Notes: generated by a model not told the origin, from the letters alone. A stretch of DNA of 64,000 nucleotides from Acinetobacter kookii (GCF_900096895.1 NZ_FMYO01000011.1:1-64000), one strand, 5' to 3'. Shown: positions 18,591-29,362, counted from the first letter of the stretch. Made by a program: numbers and translations.

Positions 18591-19055
18591 ATGAGCCAAG
18601 CACTAAAAATATGGAACACATTGGCCAATAAGCCTGCCGGGAAATGGACATTTTCTAAAATGCTGTGCTTAAAAGCGCCTTATTTCAGCAGCATTTCACC
18701 ACTATTTGAAAGACTTGAACCCGAATACTGCGAAATCAGGATGAAAAAGCACCGCGCTGTGCTGAATCATCTGGGCACGGTACATGCTATTGCCATGTGC
18801 AATATGGCAGAGCTTGCCGGTGGAACCATGACTGATGTCACCGTACCTGCTACGCATCGCTGGATTCCCAAAGGCATGCAGGTGGAATATCTGAAAAAAG
18901 CCAATACCGATTTGGTTGCAGTTGCCACCCCGCTGCAAGTCAATTTTCCATGGAACGCAGGCAGTGATTATCTAGTTCAGGTTGAAGTCAAAGATACCAG
19001 TCAGGATGTGGTGTTCCGTGCCATCATCACCATGTGGGTTTCTGCCAAAAAATAA
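18591..19055 (+). CDS. DUF4442 hotdog-fold thioesterase-like protein
   Basis: 154 residues. The N-x-x-G-x-x-H-A-x-A-x-x-x-x-x-E motif (HLGTVHAIAMCNMAELAG, about 57-74) is the hotdog-fold signature of DUF4442/YiiD-like proteins related to acyl-CoA thioesterases. The start at 18591 has AAGGA eight bases upstream; an in-frame ATG at 18570 does not. It is divergent from a TetR gene, which suggests regulated fatty-acid or CoA-ester metabolism (inferred). Confidence 0.82.
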   Translation: MSQALKIWNTLANKPAGKWTFSKMLCLKAPYFSSISPLFERLEPEYCEIRMKKHRAVLNHLGTVHAIAMCNMAELAGGTMTDVTVPATHRWIPKGMQVEYLKKANTDLVAVATPLQVNFPWNAGSDYLVQVEVKDTSQDVVFRAIITMWVSAKK

Positions 19056-19089
19056 GCGTTCATCCTAAACTACTGATCAATCGCCCATT

Positions 19090-19117
19090 AAAAAACCCTC
19101 CACAATGGAAGGGTTTT
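19090..19117. terminator. Bidirectional terminator
   Basis: aaaccctcc/ggaagggttt hairpin with an A run before and T after, between the convergent DUF4442 gene and ssb. Confidence 0.8.
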
Positions 19118-19146
19118 GAAGATGACTTACCGTTTTAATTAAAAGT

Positions 19147-19734
19147 CTAGAACGGTAAATCATCATCTAGATCTGCCGGCGCAGCTGCTGCCGGTGCAGG
19201 CTGCTGTTTTGGTGCAAAACCGCCTGGGTTATTGTTGCCATAACCATTACCCGGATTGTTCTGGTTGTTATAACCGCCCTGATTGCCATAACCGCCCTGG
19301 TTGTTATTATTGCTGTTATAACCGCCGCCTTGATTATTATTGAAACGTGGCTGGTTATAACCGGCGTTATCGCCACCTGCAGCTTGTTCACCTTGCTGAC
19401 GGTTGCTATCTAACATTTGCATCTGTTCACCACGAATTTCTGTGGTGTAGCGTTCCTGACCGCTTTGGTCTGTCCACTGACGCGTACGCAATGAACCTTC
19501 AATATAAACTTTTGAACCCTTACGTAGATATTGCTGTGCAATTTCACCCAAGCGGTTATGCAACACAATACGATGCCATTCAGTTTGTTCTTTACGCTCA
19601 CCCGTATTTTTATCAGTCCACGAATCGCTGGTTGCAATTGAAAACTGAGTCAGAGAACCACCATTTGGAAAAGTTTTGGTTTCAGGATCTTTACCTAAAG
19701 TTCCAACTAAAATAACTTTATTAACACCACGCAT
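19147..19734 (-). CDS. ssb: Single-stranded DNA-binding protein
   Basis: 195 residues. An N-terminal OB fold (about 1-110, starting [18 protein letters not shown]) binds ssDNA as a tetramer. A long Gly/Asn/Gln-rich disordered linker follows (about 120-180), and the acidic tip DDDLPF recruits repair and replication partners. It lies 51 bases downstream of the MFS gene on the same strand and may be cotranscribed as well as having its own promoter. Confidence 0.97.
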   Translation of the reverse strand: MRGVNKVILVGTLGKDPETKTFPNGGSLTQFSIATSDSWTDKNTGERKEQTEWHRIVLHNRLGEIAQQYLRKGSKVYIEGSLRTRQWTDQSGQERYTTEIRGEQMQMLDSNRQQGEQAAGGDNAGYNQPRFNNNQGGGYNSNNNNQGGYGNQGGYNNQNNPGNGYGNNNPGGFAPKQQPAPAAAAPADLDDDLPF

Positions 19735-19785
19735 CAGACGTACACTTCCTATTTATTTCTATATTTTACTTTATAAGAGTTATGC

Positions 19786-21150
19786 TTAAATGGCTACCTC
19801 TTTACCCAACAACTGCGTTAAATCTTGTCGCGCAGCTTCATCTATCAGCTGTTTATCAATTTTAACATAAGCAAATTGCTGGTCGGACATCACCACAACC
19901 TCTTCAATACCACGAATCGCCAAAAGTTGAGAAGTCCACTCATCCGTTTGTTTTGTCTCGGGCAAGGCCAGTACCAGTGAGGAAAGATAGCGCGGCTGGG
20001 CCAAGCTAAAGCTGATCAATAACCAGAGCACCGCGATCCCCGCCAGGATGCCCCAACCCATCGAGGTATTATTTAGTAACAAGAGTTGACCGCCAATCAT
20101 GCCCCCAAAAAATGCCCCTAAAAACTGGCTACTGGAATTAATGCCCATAGCCGTGGCTTTAGACTGAATCGGTGCAGATTTGGATAACCATGAAGGCAGC
20201 AAGGCCTCCATGACGTTAAAGGCAATAAAGAATAATCCCAAACCTGCCAATAAAACATATTTGGATTCATAGCCAAAAATCAGCACCAGTAGACCCAGTA
20301 CAATTCCAGCAATTGCAGTCAGGAAAATACCGCGCATTTTGCGATATTTTTCCGCCAAGATAATGCTCGGAAAGGCAAAAAACAGGCTAATAATGAGTAG
20401 TGGCAGATACACCAGACCATGACTGGATAAGGGAATGCCGGCAAACTGAATCAGTTGCGATGGCATATATACAAACATCGCGGTCAGCAACAGATGCAAG
20501 GCAAAAATTGAAACATGCAGACGGTTTAAATCGCCCATTTTCAACACCTGCTTTAGCTGTGCTACATAGCCTTGCTGGTAATTTTTATGATGACGGGTCA
20601 CTTTAGGGACAAATAACAGCATCGATATGGCAGCCAAACCCATAATGGTCGTCACCCAGAACAGTCCGGAAATACCGACCAGACTGGTCAGCCAAGGTCC
20701 CAGACTGAAGGCCACCATAAAGGATACGCCAATGCTCATGCCCATCACGGCCATGGCCTTGCTACGCTGTTCTTCACGGGTGACATCGGCCAAAAGTGCC
20801 ATCACCACCGCTGAAACTGCACCCCCACCGGCAATGGCCCGGCCAATGATGACGCCATAAATGGTTTCGGACATTGCCGCAACCGCACCCCCAAGAGCAA
20901 ACAGCAACAAGCCCAGAATGATCAAAGGTTTACGGCTAAAGCGGTCGGCCAGCAGGCTAAAAGGAATCTGTAAAATGGCTTGGGTTAAACCATAGACCCC
21001 GACGGCTAATCCAATCAGTGCAGGGGTTGCCCCTTGATATGACTGTCCTGCTATAGAAAATACAGGAATAATCATGAACAGGCCCAACATACGCAGTGCA
21101 AAAATACTGCTTAAGGCAAAGGTTGAACGGCGTTCTAAAGCATTCATCAT
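19786..21150 (-). CDS. MFS transporter with C-terminal YajR-like domain
   Basis: 454 residues. Twelve membrane segments, with motif A of the major facilitator family in the loop after TM2 (LLADRFSRKPLI). The last 60 residues (from about 393) are soluble, with a beta-alpha-beta pattern (IRGIEEVVVMSDQQFAYVKI) like the ferredoxin-fold YAM domain of E. coli YajR. It is probably a proton-driven exporter; the substrate is unknown. The gene sits directly upstream of ssb. Confidence 0.85.
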   Translation of the reverse strand: MMNALERRSTFALSSIFALRMLGLFMIIPVFSIAGQSYQGATPALIGLAVGVYGLTQAILQIPFSLLADRFSRKPLIILGLLLFALGGAVAAMSETIYGVIIGRAIAGGGAVSAVVMALLADVTREEQRSKAMAVMGMSIGVSFMVAFSLGPWLTSLVGISGLFWVTTIMGLAAISMLLFVPKVTRHHKNYQQGYVAQLKQVLKMGDLNRLHVSIFALHLLLTAMFVYMPSQLIQFAGIPLSSHGLVYLPLLIISLFFAFPSIILAEKYRKMRGIFLTAIAGIVLGLLVLIFGYESKYVLLAGLGLFFIAFNVMEALLPSWLSKSAPIQSKATAMGINSSSQFLGAFFGGMIGGQLLLLNNTSMGWGILAGIAVLWLLISFSLAQPRYLSSLVLALPETKQTDEWTSQLLAIRGIEEVVVMSDQQFAYVKIDKQLIDEAARQDLTQLLGKEVAI

Positions 21151-21242
21151 ATCAATTGGCTTAGGTCTATAAGTTTTATTTCAATGGATTATCCTACAAC
21201 ATTCATCTTACAAATGCTGATTTTTCAGGAATGAACCACCAC

Positions 21243-21270
21243 AAAAAAGGGCGCATTTTCATGCGCCCCT
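21243..21270 (-). terminator. Terminator of the DUF475 gene
   Basis: agggcgcat/atgcgccct hairpin with six A on its left (T run on the minus strand), 28 bases past the stop. Confidence 0.85.
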
Positions 21271-21297
21271 ATTGTACTCGGTTTTCTTAAAAAACCA

Positions 21298-22383
21298 TTA
21301 ACGGATTCGTTCTTGACGTTTGCTATATTGAATGGATGCAATGACTGCCCAGACAATAAACGCTACCCCAATTAAACCGGTAACCACTTCCGGCACATGC
21401 ACACCGGTACCGCTGGCCAGCATAATGAAGGCTAAAGCGCCAATGGCATAATGCGCACCGTGTTCAAGATAGATATAGGCATCCAGAGTACCTTTTTCCA
21501 CCAGATAAATGGTCATCGAACGCACGAACATGGCACCAATCGCCAGACCGAGCATGATGATCACCACATCCGAAGTAATGGCAAAAGCACCAATCACCCC
21601 ATCAAAACTGAACGATGCATCCAGTACTTCCAGGTAAATAAAACCGCCCAAGCCGGCTTTAATGACGCCTGTAGAGGCTCCACTGGCATCATGCGCCACA
21701 GCATTGCCATCTTCATCAATTTCAGGTTCACCGCCTAACAAGTGGCTCAGTACCTGAACCCCAACATAGACCACAATGCCCCAGATCCCCGCCATGGTGA
21801 CCACCAGACGCACCGCTTCATCCACATTGGCTGCCATGATCAGCAAGCCAATCAGGGCAAGGAATACAGACATTGCCGGTACGTTAGCCAGATTGGACAA
21901 ACGTGCTTCCAGCCATTTGAACCAGTGGGTATCTTTTTCACTATCCAGGAAGAAGTTCAGGAACACCAGCAACAGGAATGAGCCACCAAAGGCTGCAATT
22001 TCCGCATGATGGGCCATCAGCTTTTCAGAATAATTAATCGGATCATTCAGGGCCATCTTGACCACTTCCATCATGCCCATGTCGGCAGTCACGGCAACAA
22101 TCACGATTGGGAACACCAGACGCATACCAAATACAGCAATAATGATACCGACGGTTAAGAAAATCATTTTCCAGAAATGATCCCAGCCTCTGAGCACAGA
22201 GGCGTTTACCACCGCATTATCGAAAGAAAGCGACACTTCCATCACCGCAAGAATGGCAGTAATGGTCAATGCCGTGAACATGGTCTTTAAACCTGCTTCC
22301 GGGCCATGCGTAAAGCCCCAGTATGCAGATATAACCAGACACACGATCGTAAAAATGATTGAGAAACCAAAATGTTTCATCAT
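21298..22383 (-). CDS. DUF475 (TerC-like) integral membrane protein
   Basis: 361 residues with about nine to ten membrane segments. The two motifs S-L-S-F-D-N-A-V-V-N-A (about 52-62) and D-A-S-F-S-F-D-G-V-I-G-A (about 251-262) are the paired F-D-N/G motifs of the TerC/DUF475 superfamily. TerC-like proteins are linked to metal (Mn) or tellurite resistance. I chose the ATG at 22383, with AGG ten bases upstream; 22404 and 22380 are alternatives. Function inferred only at family level. Confidence 0.85.
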   Translation of the reverse strand: MMKHFGFSIIFTIVCLVISAYWGFTHGPEAGLKTMFTALTITAILAVMEVSLSFDNAVVNASVLRGWDHFWKMIFLTVGIIIAVFGMRLVFPIVIVAVTADMGMMEVVKMALNDPINYSEKLMAHHAEIAAFGGSFLLLVFLNFFLDSEKDTHWFKWLEARLSNLANVPAMSVFLALIGLLIMAANVDEAVRLVVTMAGIWGIVVYVGVQVLSHLLGGEPEIDEDGNAVAHDASGASTGVIKAGLGGFIYLEVLDASFSFDGVIGAFAITSDVVIIMLGLAIGAMFVRSMTIYLVEKGTLDAYIYLEHGAHYAIGALAFIMLASGTGVHVPEVVTGLIGVAFIVWAVIASIQYSKRQERIR

Positions 22384-22621
22384 GATAGATCGACCTATAG
22401 ACAAATATTTATATCGGGTGAATTCAGTAAAACTTAAAAAGAGTGCTTAAGATTTTATGCGCACAATTATGACGGCTTTTTCCTGTTAAGCCAAAGTTCT
22501 TCGTATGAATTTTTTTTGAGTACAAATCCACTATTTTTTCTGCTGCATATCTTGGGCTGAAAACTCTTGTTATAGTCCTGCCTACTGTAAATTCTTCTTT
22601 TAATATCGACAGGATGATGAC

Positions 22622-23293
22622 ATGAGCTTTTCTCAAGAGGTATGGCAACGCAACTTGGCTTTATATGAAAAAACTTTAGCCCTGCCATTTAATCAGGAAC
22701 TAGCACAAGGCACATTAAATAAAGATGTATTTAGCCATTATGTAATTCAGGATGCGCATTATTTACTGGCCTATGGCCGTGCACTGGCAGTCTGCGCTGC
22801 AAAAGCCTTTAGCGCTGAAGATGTCATGCAGTTTTCAGATGCCGCTAGGATTGCCATTGTAGTGGAACGCAGTCTGCATGCTGACTTTATGCAGGAATTT
22901 GACATTAGCCAGGAAGAATTTAGAACCACGCCGCTGACTCTGGCTTGTCATCATTACACTTCATTTTTAACCGCCACAGCCTGGTCAGAAAGCTATCCGG
23001 TGGTACTGGCTTCTTTACTGCCGTGTTTCTGGATTTATGCCGAAGTAGGTAACGCCATTGTTGCCCATTCAGTTCCAAATAATCCTTATCAGGCCTGGAT
23101 TGACACCTATTCAGGTGAAGAATTTAATCAGGCGGTTCGTAACGTGATTGCGACTATTGATAGCGTAGCTGCGCGTTGTGATGCCGATACTTTAGAGAAA
23201 ATGCATCATGCCTATACCACGGCGGCTAAACTGGAATGGCTGTTCTGGGATAGTGCTTATGATCAACGACAGTGGTTGGGTTTGGATAATTAA
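22622..23293 (+). CDS. tenA: TenA/thiaminase II family protein
   Basis: 223 residues, all-helical. The LPCFWIYAEVG motif (Cys near 137) is the catalytic Cys region, with Tyr and Glu further on (KLEWLFWDSAY near the C-terminus). TenA hydrolyses aminopyrimidine breakdown products of thiamine for salvage. No thi operon or TPP riboswitch is visible nearby, so the role is from family knowledge. AGGA lies eight bases before the ATG. Confidence 0.9.
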   Translation: MSFSQEVWQRNLALYEKTLALPFNQELAQGTLNKDVFSHYVIQDAHYLLAYGRALAVCAAKAFSAEDVMQFSDAARIAIVVERSLHADFMQEFDISQEEFRTTPLTLACHHYTSFLTATAWSESYPVVLASLLPCFWIYAEVGNAIVAHSVPNNPYQAWIDTYSGEEFNQAVRNVIATIDSVAARCDADTLEKMHHAYTTAAKLEWLFWDSAYDQRQWLGLDN

Positions 23294-23545
23294 TCAAAAA
23301 CGCCTGTTTCTTTTTGGCGGAGTCTTACAGCTATCACATAAATTGAAACAGCTAATTCGTTACTTTGGTTTCGCCCAAAGTAACCAAAAGCATTGGCCAT
23401 TCGCAAAACTTGTCGATTACCGAAAAATATAAAATTTATCGTAGAAACATTATTTTAAATAAATAAGTGGTTCTACCTCGAACAGTTGCGAATGGCTCTT
23501 CCGCGATAGCAAATATTTTTTAATACTTTAATTTTTACTAAATCA
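23294..23545. repeat. Structured intergenic sequence
   Basis: Contains a 26-base hairpin (gttactttgg/ccaaagtaac at 23359-23384) and an 11-base inverted repeat (gccattcgcaa at 23396-23406 and its complement at 23486-23496). No ORF with a ribosome-binding site. The hairpin theme resembles that at 52055-52078, which suggests a dispersed intergenic repeat. Confidence 0.5.
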
Positions 23546-23887
23546 TTACTGCTGAAACACCTGCCAGCCATAGATCAGCCCTGCAGCAGCCACAATCCAG
23601 CAAAGCGTTGCCACGCCCAAACACGACCACATCGACATTTTGCTTGCCAACACATAAACCATCAACAGATAGATGGCATAAGGAATTAAAGACCATAAAC
23701 CAAACAATGCCGTTTTCTGCAAAGCTGCTGCACCCTGCTGCTGTGACACAATTACATGGGCAATCAAGGCAAAAGTCGGAAATAACGGCACCAGACCGGC
23801 AATATAAAAAGCCTTACTTTTGGAAAGGAGGGAAATCAGCAGCACAACCGCTGCCCCTAAAATACATTTCAAAAATAAAGCCAGCAT
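23546..23887 (-). CDS. glpM: GlpM family membrane protein
   Basis: 113 residues, four hydrophobic helices. The stretch LLSKSKAFYIAGLVPLFPTF, followed by A-L-I-A-H and later GLWSLIPYAIYL, is very close to GlpM of Pseudomonas, a small membrane protein linked to glycerol metabolism and alginate. Its molecular role is not established. The next gene upstream on the same strand encodes a DUF1304 protein. Confidence 0.85.
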   Translation of the reverse strand: MLALFLKCILGAAVVLLISLLSKSKAFYIAGLVPLFPTFALIAHVIVSQQQGAAALQKTALFGLWSLIPYAIYLLMVYVLASKMSMWSCLGVATLCWIVAAAGLIYGWQVFQQ

Positions 23888-23951
23888 CTCGCCCTATCCA
23901 AACTGATCAATTGATTGAATCGTATAGTTTACGCCGCGAAATATCGTTTGC

Positions 23952-24308
23952 TTAAACTAAATTCAGCACAATCAAGGCCAGCAGTGCAGGCAATGCCTGA
24001 ATATAAATAATCTTTTTACTTGCGGTAATACCCCCATAAATGCCTGCAACCAGCACACAGCCCAAAAAGAAATTCGCCAGTGCAGCCGCATAGCTTGCAG
24101 GGGCAAATAATGACCAAATCAGACCTGCAGCTAAGAAACCATTATAAAGTCCCTGATTTTGCGCCAGCACTTTGGTCAGTTTTGCCTTTTCCGCAGTATT
24201 GCCAAAGGCTTTCATGCCTAAAGGCTTATCCCATAAGAACATTTCTAAAATTAAAATATAGAGATGTAACAGCGCGATCAGGGCAATCAGAACTTTTGTA
24301 ATAATCAT
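23952..24308 (-). CDS. DUF1304 small membrane protein
   Basis: 118 residues, four predicted helices. The N-terminal H-x-Y-I-x-x-L-E-M-F-L-W, then NQGLYNGFLAAGL and GIYGGIT, are the conserved features of DUF1304. Function unknown. It is divergent from uvrA and upstream of glpM on the same strand with a 64-base gap, so the two may be cotranscribed. Confidence 0.88.
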   Translation of the reverse strand: MIITKVLIALIALLHLYILILEMFLWDKPLGMKAFGNTAEKAKLTKVLAQNQGLYNGFLAAGLIWSLFAPASYAAALANFFLGCVLVAGIYGGITASKKIIYIQALPALLALIVLNLV

Positions 24309-24491
24309 GAGATTTCCGTTTTTTATTTTTCAGACGATATTTTGCATTTTAACGGTGAATCGGTCGAAATACAGAATTTCAATATCTAAATGTATGACTT
24401 ATAGGTACAGCGAAATGTCATTTCCATATATTTGATTTAAATCCTTGAGCAGCCCGACACAGACTGACGTTTTATTTTTATTAAATAAAGC

Positions 24492-24521
24492 TTGAACATT
24501 TTTCATGCGCTATCATATATA
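24492..24521 (+). promoter_or_regulatory. Candidate promoter of uvrA
   Basis: TTGAAC, an 18-base spacer and TATATA, 31 bases before the uvrA ATG. No clear SOS-type palindrome overlaps it. Confidence 0.45.
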
Positions 24522-24551
24522 GGTTTTTGATGAATTTTCTAGGATCATTGC

Positions 24552-27383
24552 ATGAGCCAAAGTCATATCCGTATTCGAGGTGCACGTACCCATAACTTAA
24601 AAAATGTGTCACTCGATATTCCACGCGACAAGTTTGTGGTGATTACGGGGCTTTCGGGTTCAGGTAAATCATCCCTCGCCTTCGATACCTTATATGCCGA
24701 AGGTCAGCGCCGTTATGTGGAATCCCTGTCTGCCTATGCACGCCAGTTCCTGTCACAAATGGAAAAACCGGAAGTCGACTCGATTGAAGGTTTAAGTCCA
24801 GCGATTGCCATCGAGCAGAAATCGACCAGCCATAACCCGCGTTCAACTGTGGGAACAATCACGGAAATTTACGACTATTTGCGTCTTTTATATGCCCGTG
24901 TAGGAACACCATATTGTCCTGAACATGACTTGCCGATGGTGGCGCAGACCGTATCGGAAATGGTCGATGCAGTTAAAAGTCTGGAAGAAGGCACAGCCTT
25001 GATGCTGCTTGCACCCGTAGTACGTGAACGCAAAGGTGAATACAGCAACCTGTTTGAACAGCTGCAAAGCCAGGGTTTTGTCCGCGCCCGTGTGGATGGT
25101 GAGATTGTTGAAATTGACACCCCACCCGAACTGGACAAAAAGAAAAAACACACCATTGAAGTGGTGGTTGACCGCTTTAAAGTCCGTGATGACTTGGGTA
25201 ACCGGATTGCCGAATCCTTCGAAACTGCGCTGCGTTTAGGCGGCGATATTGCCATTTTGGCCTGGATGAAAGGCGAACAACCGGAACGGGTTTTCTCTGC
25301 CAAGCACTCCTGCCCGGAATGTGACCGTGCGGTGGCCGAACTAGAACCGCGCCTGTTTTCATTCAACAATCCCTTTGGCGCCTGCCCGGTTTGTGATGGT
25401 CTGGGAACCCGCAGCCATTTCAGTGCAGAAAAGCTGATTCCCAATACTGAAATTTCGATTAGCCAGGGCGCAATTCGTGGTTGGGACAGACAGCGTCCTT
25501 ATTACTACAGCATGATTGAAAAAGTCGCAGAGCATTTTGGCTTTTCCCTGGATACGCCGTGGAACGAGCTGGATGCCGAAACCAAAAAGAAATTCCTGTA
25601 CGGGACCGGCAAGGAAAAAGTCGATTTAAGCTATATTGATGAGCGCGGGCGCAAACATAATCGTGTCATGCCTTTTGAAGGCATCTTGCCGCATCTGGAA
25701 CGTCGTTACCGTGAAACGGAATCGAACTATGTGCGTGATGATTTAGCCCAGTACCTTTCCAATGCCGCTTGTGATGCCTGTGGCGGTTCACGTCTGAATG
25801 AAATTTCCCGCAATGTCCGGGTCAAAGACAAAACCATTGCCGAGATCACCAAGATGTCGATTGGCGATGCCGAAAGATATTATCAGGATTTAAATCTTGA
25901 AGGGGCCAAAGGGGAAATTGCCGACAAGATTTTCAAGGAAATCCGTGAACGTCTGCACTTCCTGGTGTCTGTTGGTTTAAATTATCTCAGCCTGTCCCGT
26001 TCTGCCGAAACCCTGTCTGGCGGTGAAGCACAGCGGATCCGTCTGGCATCGCAAATTGGTGCCGGCCTGATGGGGGTGATGTACGTACTGGATGAACCAT
26101 CCATCGGTTTGCATCAACGTGATAATGACCGTCTGCTGGAAACCCTGGTTCGCCTGCGTGATTTGGGCAATACCGTGCTGGTGGTCGAGCATGATGAAGA
26201 TGCGATTCGTGCCGCCGACCATATTATTGATATTGGTCCGGGTGCAGGCGTACATGGTGGTCATGTGATTGCCGAAGGAACCTATGAAGAACTGGCAGCC
26301 CATGAAGACTCGCTGACCGGAAAATATCTTTCAGGCAAGTTGAAAATTGAAGTTCCGAAAGTTCGAACTCAGCCGCCAAAACCGGAAGAGCAAATCAAGC
26401 TGATGGGCGCTGCCGGCCATAACTTGAAAAATGTCGACCTGACTATTCCCTTAGGCGTGATGACCTGCGTGACTGGAGTTTCAGGTTCGGGCAAATCGAC
26501 CTTGATTAACCGTACCCTGTTACCGCTGGCCGCAACACAATTGAACGGTGCAACGACTTTAACGGCTGAAAAGTTTGACTCGATTGATGGTCTGCAATTT
26601 CTGGATAAAGTCGTGGATATTGACCAGAGTCCGATTGGACGCACACCACGTTCTAACCCGGCGACTTATACCGGTCTGTTCACCCCGATTCGTGAACTGT
26701 TTGCACAAACGCCAGAAGCCAAGGCGCGTGGTTATGCCGCAGGGCGTTTCTCGTTTAACGTGAAAGGCGGTCGCTGTGAAGCCTGTGAGGGTGACGGCAT
26801 GATTAAAGTCGCCATGCACTTCCTGCCAGATATGTATGTCCCTTGCGATGCCTGTCATGGCAAGCGTTATAACCGCGAAACGTTGGAAGTCGGCTATAAG
26901 GGTAAAAACATTTCTGATGTACTAGAAATGACGGTTGAAGATGCCATGCATTTCTTTGATGCCATTCCCGTCATTCACCGCCGTCTAGAAACCTTGAATC
27001 AGGTGGGTCTGGGCTATATCCGACTGGGTCAGTCTGCAACCACGCTTTCCGGTGGTGAAGCACAGCGGGTCAAACTGGCACGAGAACTGGCCAAACGCGA
27101 TACCGGTAAAACGCTGTATGTACTGGATGAACCGACTACCGGTCTGCATTTCCACGATATTGCCAAGCTGCTCGACATTCTGCATGAGCTACGCAACAAG
27201 GGAAATACCATTGTGGTGATTGAGCATAATCTGGATGTGATTAAAACCGCTGACTGGGTAATTGATCTGGGTCCTGAAGGCGGTGCCGGTGGCGGTATGA
27301 TTATTGCCGAAGGTACGCCTGAACAGGTGGTGAAATCTAAAGTTTCACATACAGCGAGATTCTTAAAGCCGTTGTTGAAGTGA
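24552..27383 (+). CDS. uvrA: Excinuclease ABC subunit A
   Basis: 943 residues, full length. Damage-sensing ATPase of nucleotide excision repair, which loads UvrB. Two ABC modules: Walker [10 protein letters not shown] (about 33-41) and GVSGSGKST (about 640), signatures [12 protein letters not shown] and [12 protein letters not shown], and Walker B with [12 protein letters not shown] and [12 protein letters not shown]. Zinc-binding Cys pairs lie in CPECDRAV...CPVC and CEACEGDG...CDACHG. It is a single gene, divergent from the DUF1304/glpM pair. Confidence 0.98.
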   Translation: MSQSHIRIRGARTHNLKNVSLDIPRDKFVVITGLSGSGKSSLAFDTLYAEGQRRYVESLSAYARQFLSQMEKPEVDSIEGLSPAIAIEQKSTSHNPRSTVGTITEIYDYLRLLYARVGTPYCPEHDLPMVAQTVSEMVDAVKSLEEGTALMLLAPVVRERKGEYSNLFEQLQSQGFVRARVDGEIVEIDTPPELDKKKKHTIEVVVDRFKVRDDLGNRIAESFETALRLGGDIAILAWMKGEQPERVFSAKHSCPECDRAVAELEPRLFSFNNPFGACPVCDGLGTRSHFSAEKLIPNTEISISQGAIRGWDRQRPYYYSMIEKVAEHFGFSLDTPWNELDAETKKKFLYGTGKEKVDLSYIDERGRKHNRVMPFEGILPHLERRYRETESNYVRDDLAQYLSNAACDACGGSRLNEISRNVRVKDKTIAEITKMSIGDAERYYQDLNLEGAKGEIADKIFKEIRERLHFLVSVGLNYLSLSRSAETLSGGEAQRIRLASQIGAGLMGVMYVLDEPSIGLHQRDNDRLLETLVRLRDLGNTVLVVEHDEDAIRAADHIIDIGPGAGVHGGHVIAEGTYEELAAHEDSLTGKYLSGKLKIEVPKVRTQPPKPEEQIKLMGAAGHNLKNVDLTIPLGVMTCVTGVSGSGKSTLINRTLLPLAATQLNGATTLTAEKFDSIDGLQFLDKVVDIDQSPIGRTPRSNPATYTGLFTPIRELFAQTPEAKARGYAAGRFSFNVKGGRCEACEGDGMIKVAMHFLPDMYVPCDACHGKRYNRETLEVGYKGKNISDVLEMTVEDAMHFFDAIPVIHRRLETLNQVGLGYIRLGQSATTLSGGEAQRVKLARELAKRDTGKTLYVLDEPTTGLHFHDIAKLLDILHELRNKGNTIVVIEHNLDVIKTADWVIDLGPEGGAGGGMIIAEGTPEQVVKSKVSHTARFLKPLLK

Positions 27384-27658
27384 TCTATTCAATCCTCCCC
27401 AACCCTCCTTTTCCAAAGGAGGGAGTGTCCCAACTTTTTAAAGAAGGAAGGTTCCCCCTCTTTCTCCTTGCACCATATATGGCTCAGGGTTAGGGGAGAT
27501 TTTAAAATGAATAAATTATACTGCTGATCGCAATGGTATCCGTCATGCCATGCTAGAAGAGGCTAATCTAAGCTATATATACGCAGAATTCAGGTTGGTC
27601 GTAGCACCCATTTTATTCATTATTTAATTGAGAAAACTAAATAGAGGGTGAAACCACC
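27384..27658. repeat. Spacer with MITE-like intergenic repeat
   Basis: Positions 27391-27501 are bounded by imperfect inverted 15-base ends rich in CTCCCC/GGGGAG and contain an inner hairpin ccctccttt/aaaggaggg (27403-27423). It has the look of short non-coding repeats common between Acinetobacter genes. The rest, up to 27658, shows no feature. Confidence 0.5.
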
Positions 27659-29362
27659 TCACCCCGCCACTTTATTTTTGCCATTTTCTTTGGCCTGAAA
27701 CAAAGACTTATCGGCTTTTTCCAGCAATGCCATCCACGATACCGCCCCCACCGCAACGCCAGCACTGACAGAAACATGAATATTCTGGTTCAGTTCAGCG
27801 ATATAAAGTTCAGAACCGCCAATCTCTTTAAGAATTTTATTTGCAACACCCCAAGCCTCCTCAAAAGTAGTTTGCTCAATTAAAACCAAAAATTCATCAC
27901 CACCATAACGTACAATTAAATCCGAAGTTCTGACATTAAATTGCAATTTTTCTGCAATCAGCTTAATCACCTCGTCACCCACAATATGCCCAAAAGTATC
28001 ATTCACATGCTTAAAGTCATCTACATCAAAAATGATTAGGCCAGTTTGTTTCAATTGATTCGGCTTATTTTCCAGATAACGAATATATTCATCTAAAGCC
28101 AAACGATTAGATACACCCGTCAAATTATCCGTATTGGCAATATTTCTGAGCTGAAATTCCAGTGCATCACGCTGCTGTAGCACGCGCTTTAATTCTTTAA
28201 GGGCGTTCAACAAGGTGACTGGCTCTGCAGATAATGGTTCCCGTTCGGTCTCTATAACCTGATGCTGGGCCAGTCGAAGAATGGTATTTCTGGCTTTAAT
28301 TAAAGGTATAAAAACATGATTGCGCGCATGGATCATGGTAAAAATAACCGTTACCAGACAAATCAGCGCCACCAATAAAGTTAAAATCAATTTTTGCTGG
28401 GCTTGTTTTTTCTGGGTTTGAGCCACCGTAACACTGTAATCCAGAATATAGCTTTGCAGATCGACCACTGTTACAAACTTATCAACCATTGCCTCGGTGA
28501 GTTGCGTACCGGTCAATGAATATGCCTGATTGTGTATACTTTCATTCATCAGGCGGGCAACGATTGGAATGCCTTGGTCTAAAAATTGTGTTTTTACTTG
28601 CTGATGTAAAGCCAGATATTCGGGGGTTTTATCCTGTTCGGGCTGTATGGTATTCACTAAAGCCCATAAATAATAGGCCTGATGTTGCGTCTGTAACGAC
28701 CGCGCCAAGTTATCTTCAGGGATTTTTTCATTAAAAGTCACTGCTGCCATAATATTCGATGCAGTTCGACCCGCCTGATCACGCAAATCAGCCAAAATTA
28801 AAATCAGCGTATAATAGTCTGAAACTGAAGTCCCTTTAGCTTCAGAATGTACCAATACATTTTCTATAATTCCCTTACAGCTGTCCCACGCCTTAAACAT
28901 GTGCTGAATCGCCTGATCCAGCTGCCATGCACGCCGTTCAGATCGAGGCAAGGCACCATAAGCATCGACCGCATTGCGACCTTGGGCCAGAGCGGCTTTT
29001 AACTGGGAAGATAATGCCTGAGCCTGAACCGTAAACCCTGCCGCAGCTAAAATTGCACGTGTCTGTTCAATCTGCAGGTCCACTTCTTTACGGTAAGCTT
29101 TTAATTCTTTTAGATTTGCCGCGAATTCATCGGCATTACTCGACATGACCTTATTCGCGGGTGCCCGTTCCCTGGAAATTTTATTGGCTAATTCTGCCAC
29201 AGCACGAAGCGCAGAAATTTCAGTTAAAGCTCGATCCGCTTTTTGATAGCTTTGATAACTACTGACAATTAAAGGAACAGATAAAAATAGCAGAGACAGG
29301 ATGATAATGATCATTAACCAGAAAAGTCGCTGGCTGATATGTTCCGAGCGTAATTTATGCAT
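27659..29362 (-). CDS. Membrane-bound diguanylate cyclase (GGDEF)
   Basis: 567 residues. A transmembrane helix (about 12-34), a long helical periplasmic sensor region (about 35-325), a second transmembrane helix (about 327-350), a HAMP-like or linker helix, then a GGDEF domain. The active-site motif GGDEF (487-491) is intact, and the RxxD inhibitory site (RTSD) lies five residues before it, so it should make cyclic di-GMP under product inhibition. The helical sensor region resembles nitrate/chemoreceptor-type sensors, but the signal is unknown. Confidence 0.92.
   Translation of the reverse strand: MHKLRSEHISQRLFWLMIIIILSLLFLSVPLIVSSYQSYQKADRALTEISALRAVAELANKISRERAPANKVMSSNADEFAANLKELKAYRKEVDLQIEQTRAILAAAGFTVQAQALSSQLKAALAQGRNAVDAYGALPRSERRAWQLDQAIQHMFKAWDSCKGIIENVLVHSEAKGTSVSDYYTLILILADLRDQAGRTASNIMAAVTFNEKIPEDNLARSLQTQHQAYYLWALVNTIQPEQDKTPEYLALHQQVKTQFLDQGIPIVARLMNESIHNQAYSLTGTQLTEAMVDKFVTVVDLQSYILDYSVTVAQTQKKQAQQKLILTLLVALICLVTVIFTMIHARNHVFIPLIKARNTILRLAQHQVIETEREPLSAEPVTLLNALKELKRVLQQRDALEFQLRNIANTDNLTGVSNRLALDEYIRYLENKPNQLKQTGLIIFDVDDFKHVNDTFGHIVGDEVIKLIAEKLQFNVRTSDLIVRYGGDEFLVLIEQTTFEEAWGVANKILKEIGGSELYIAELNQNIHVSVSAGVAVGAVSWMALLEKADKSLFQAKENGKNKVAG

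Noticed and set aside
24492..24510. Possible DNA-damage regulator (UmuDAb-like) site before uvrA
   Set aside because: Only a short TTGAA/TTCA resemblance to the remembered box; not enough to call.
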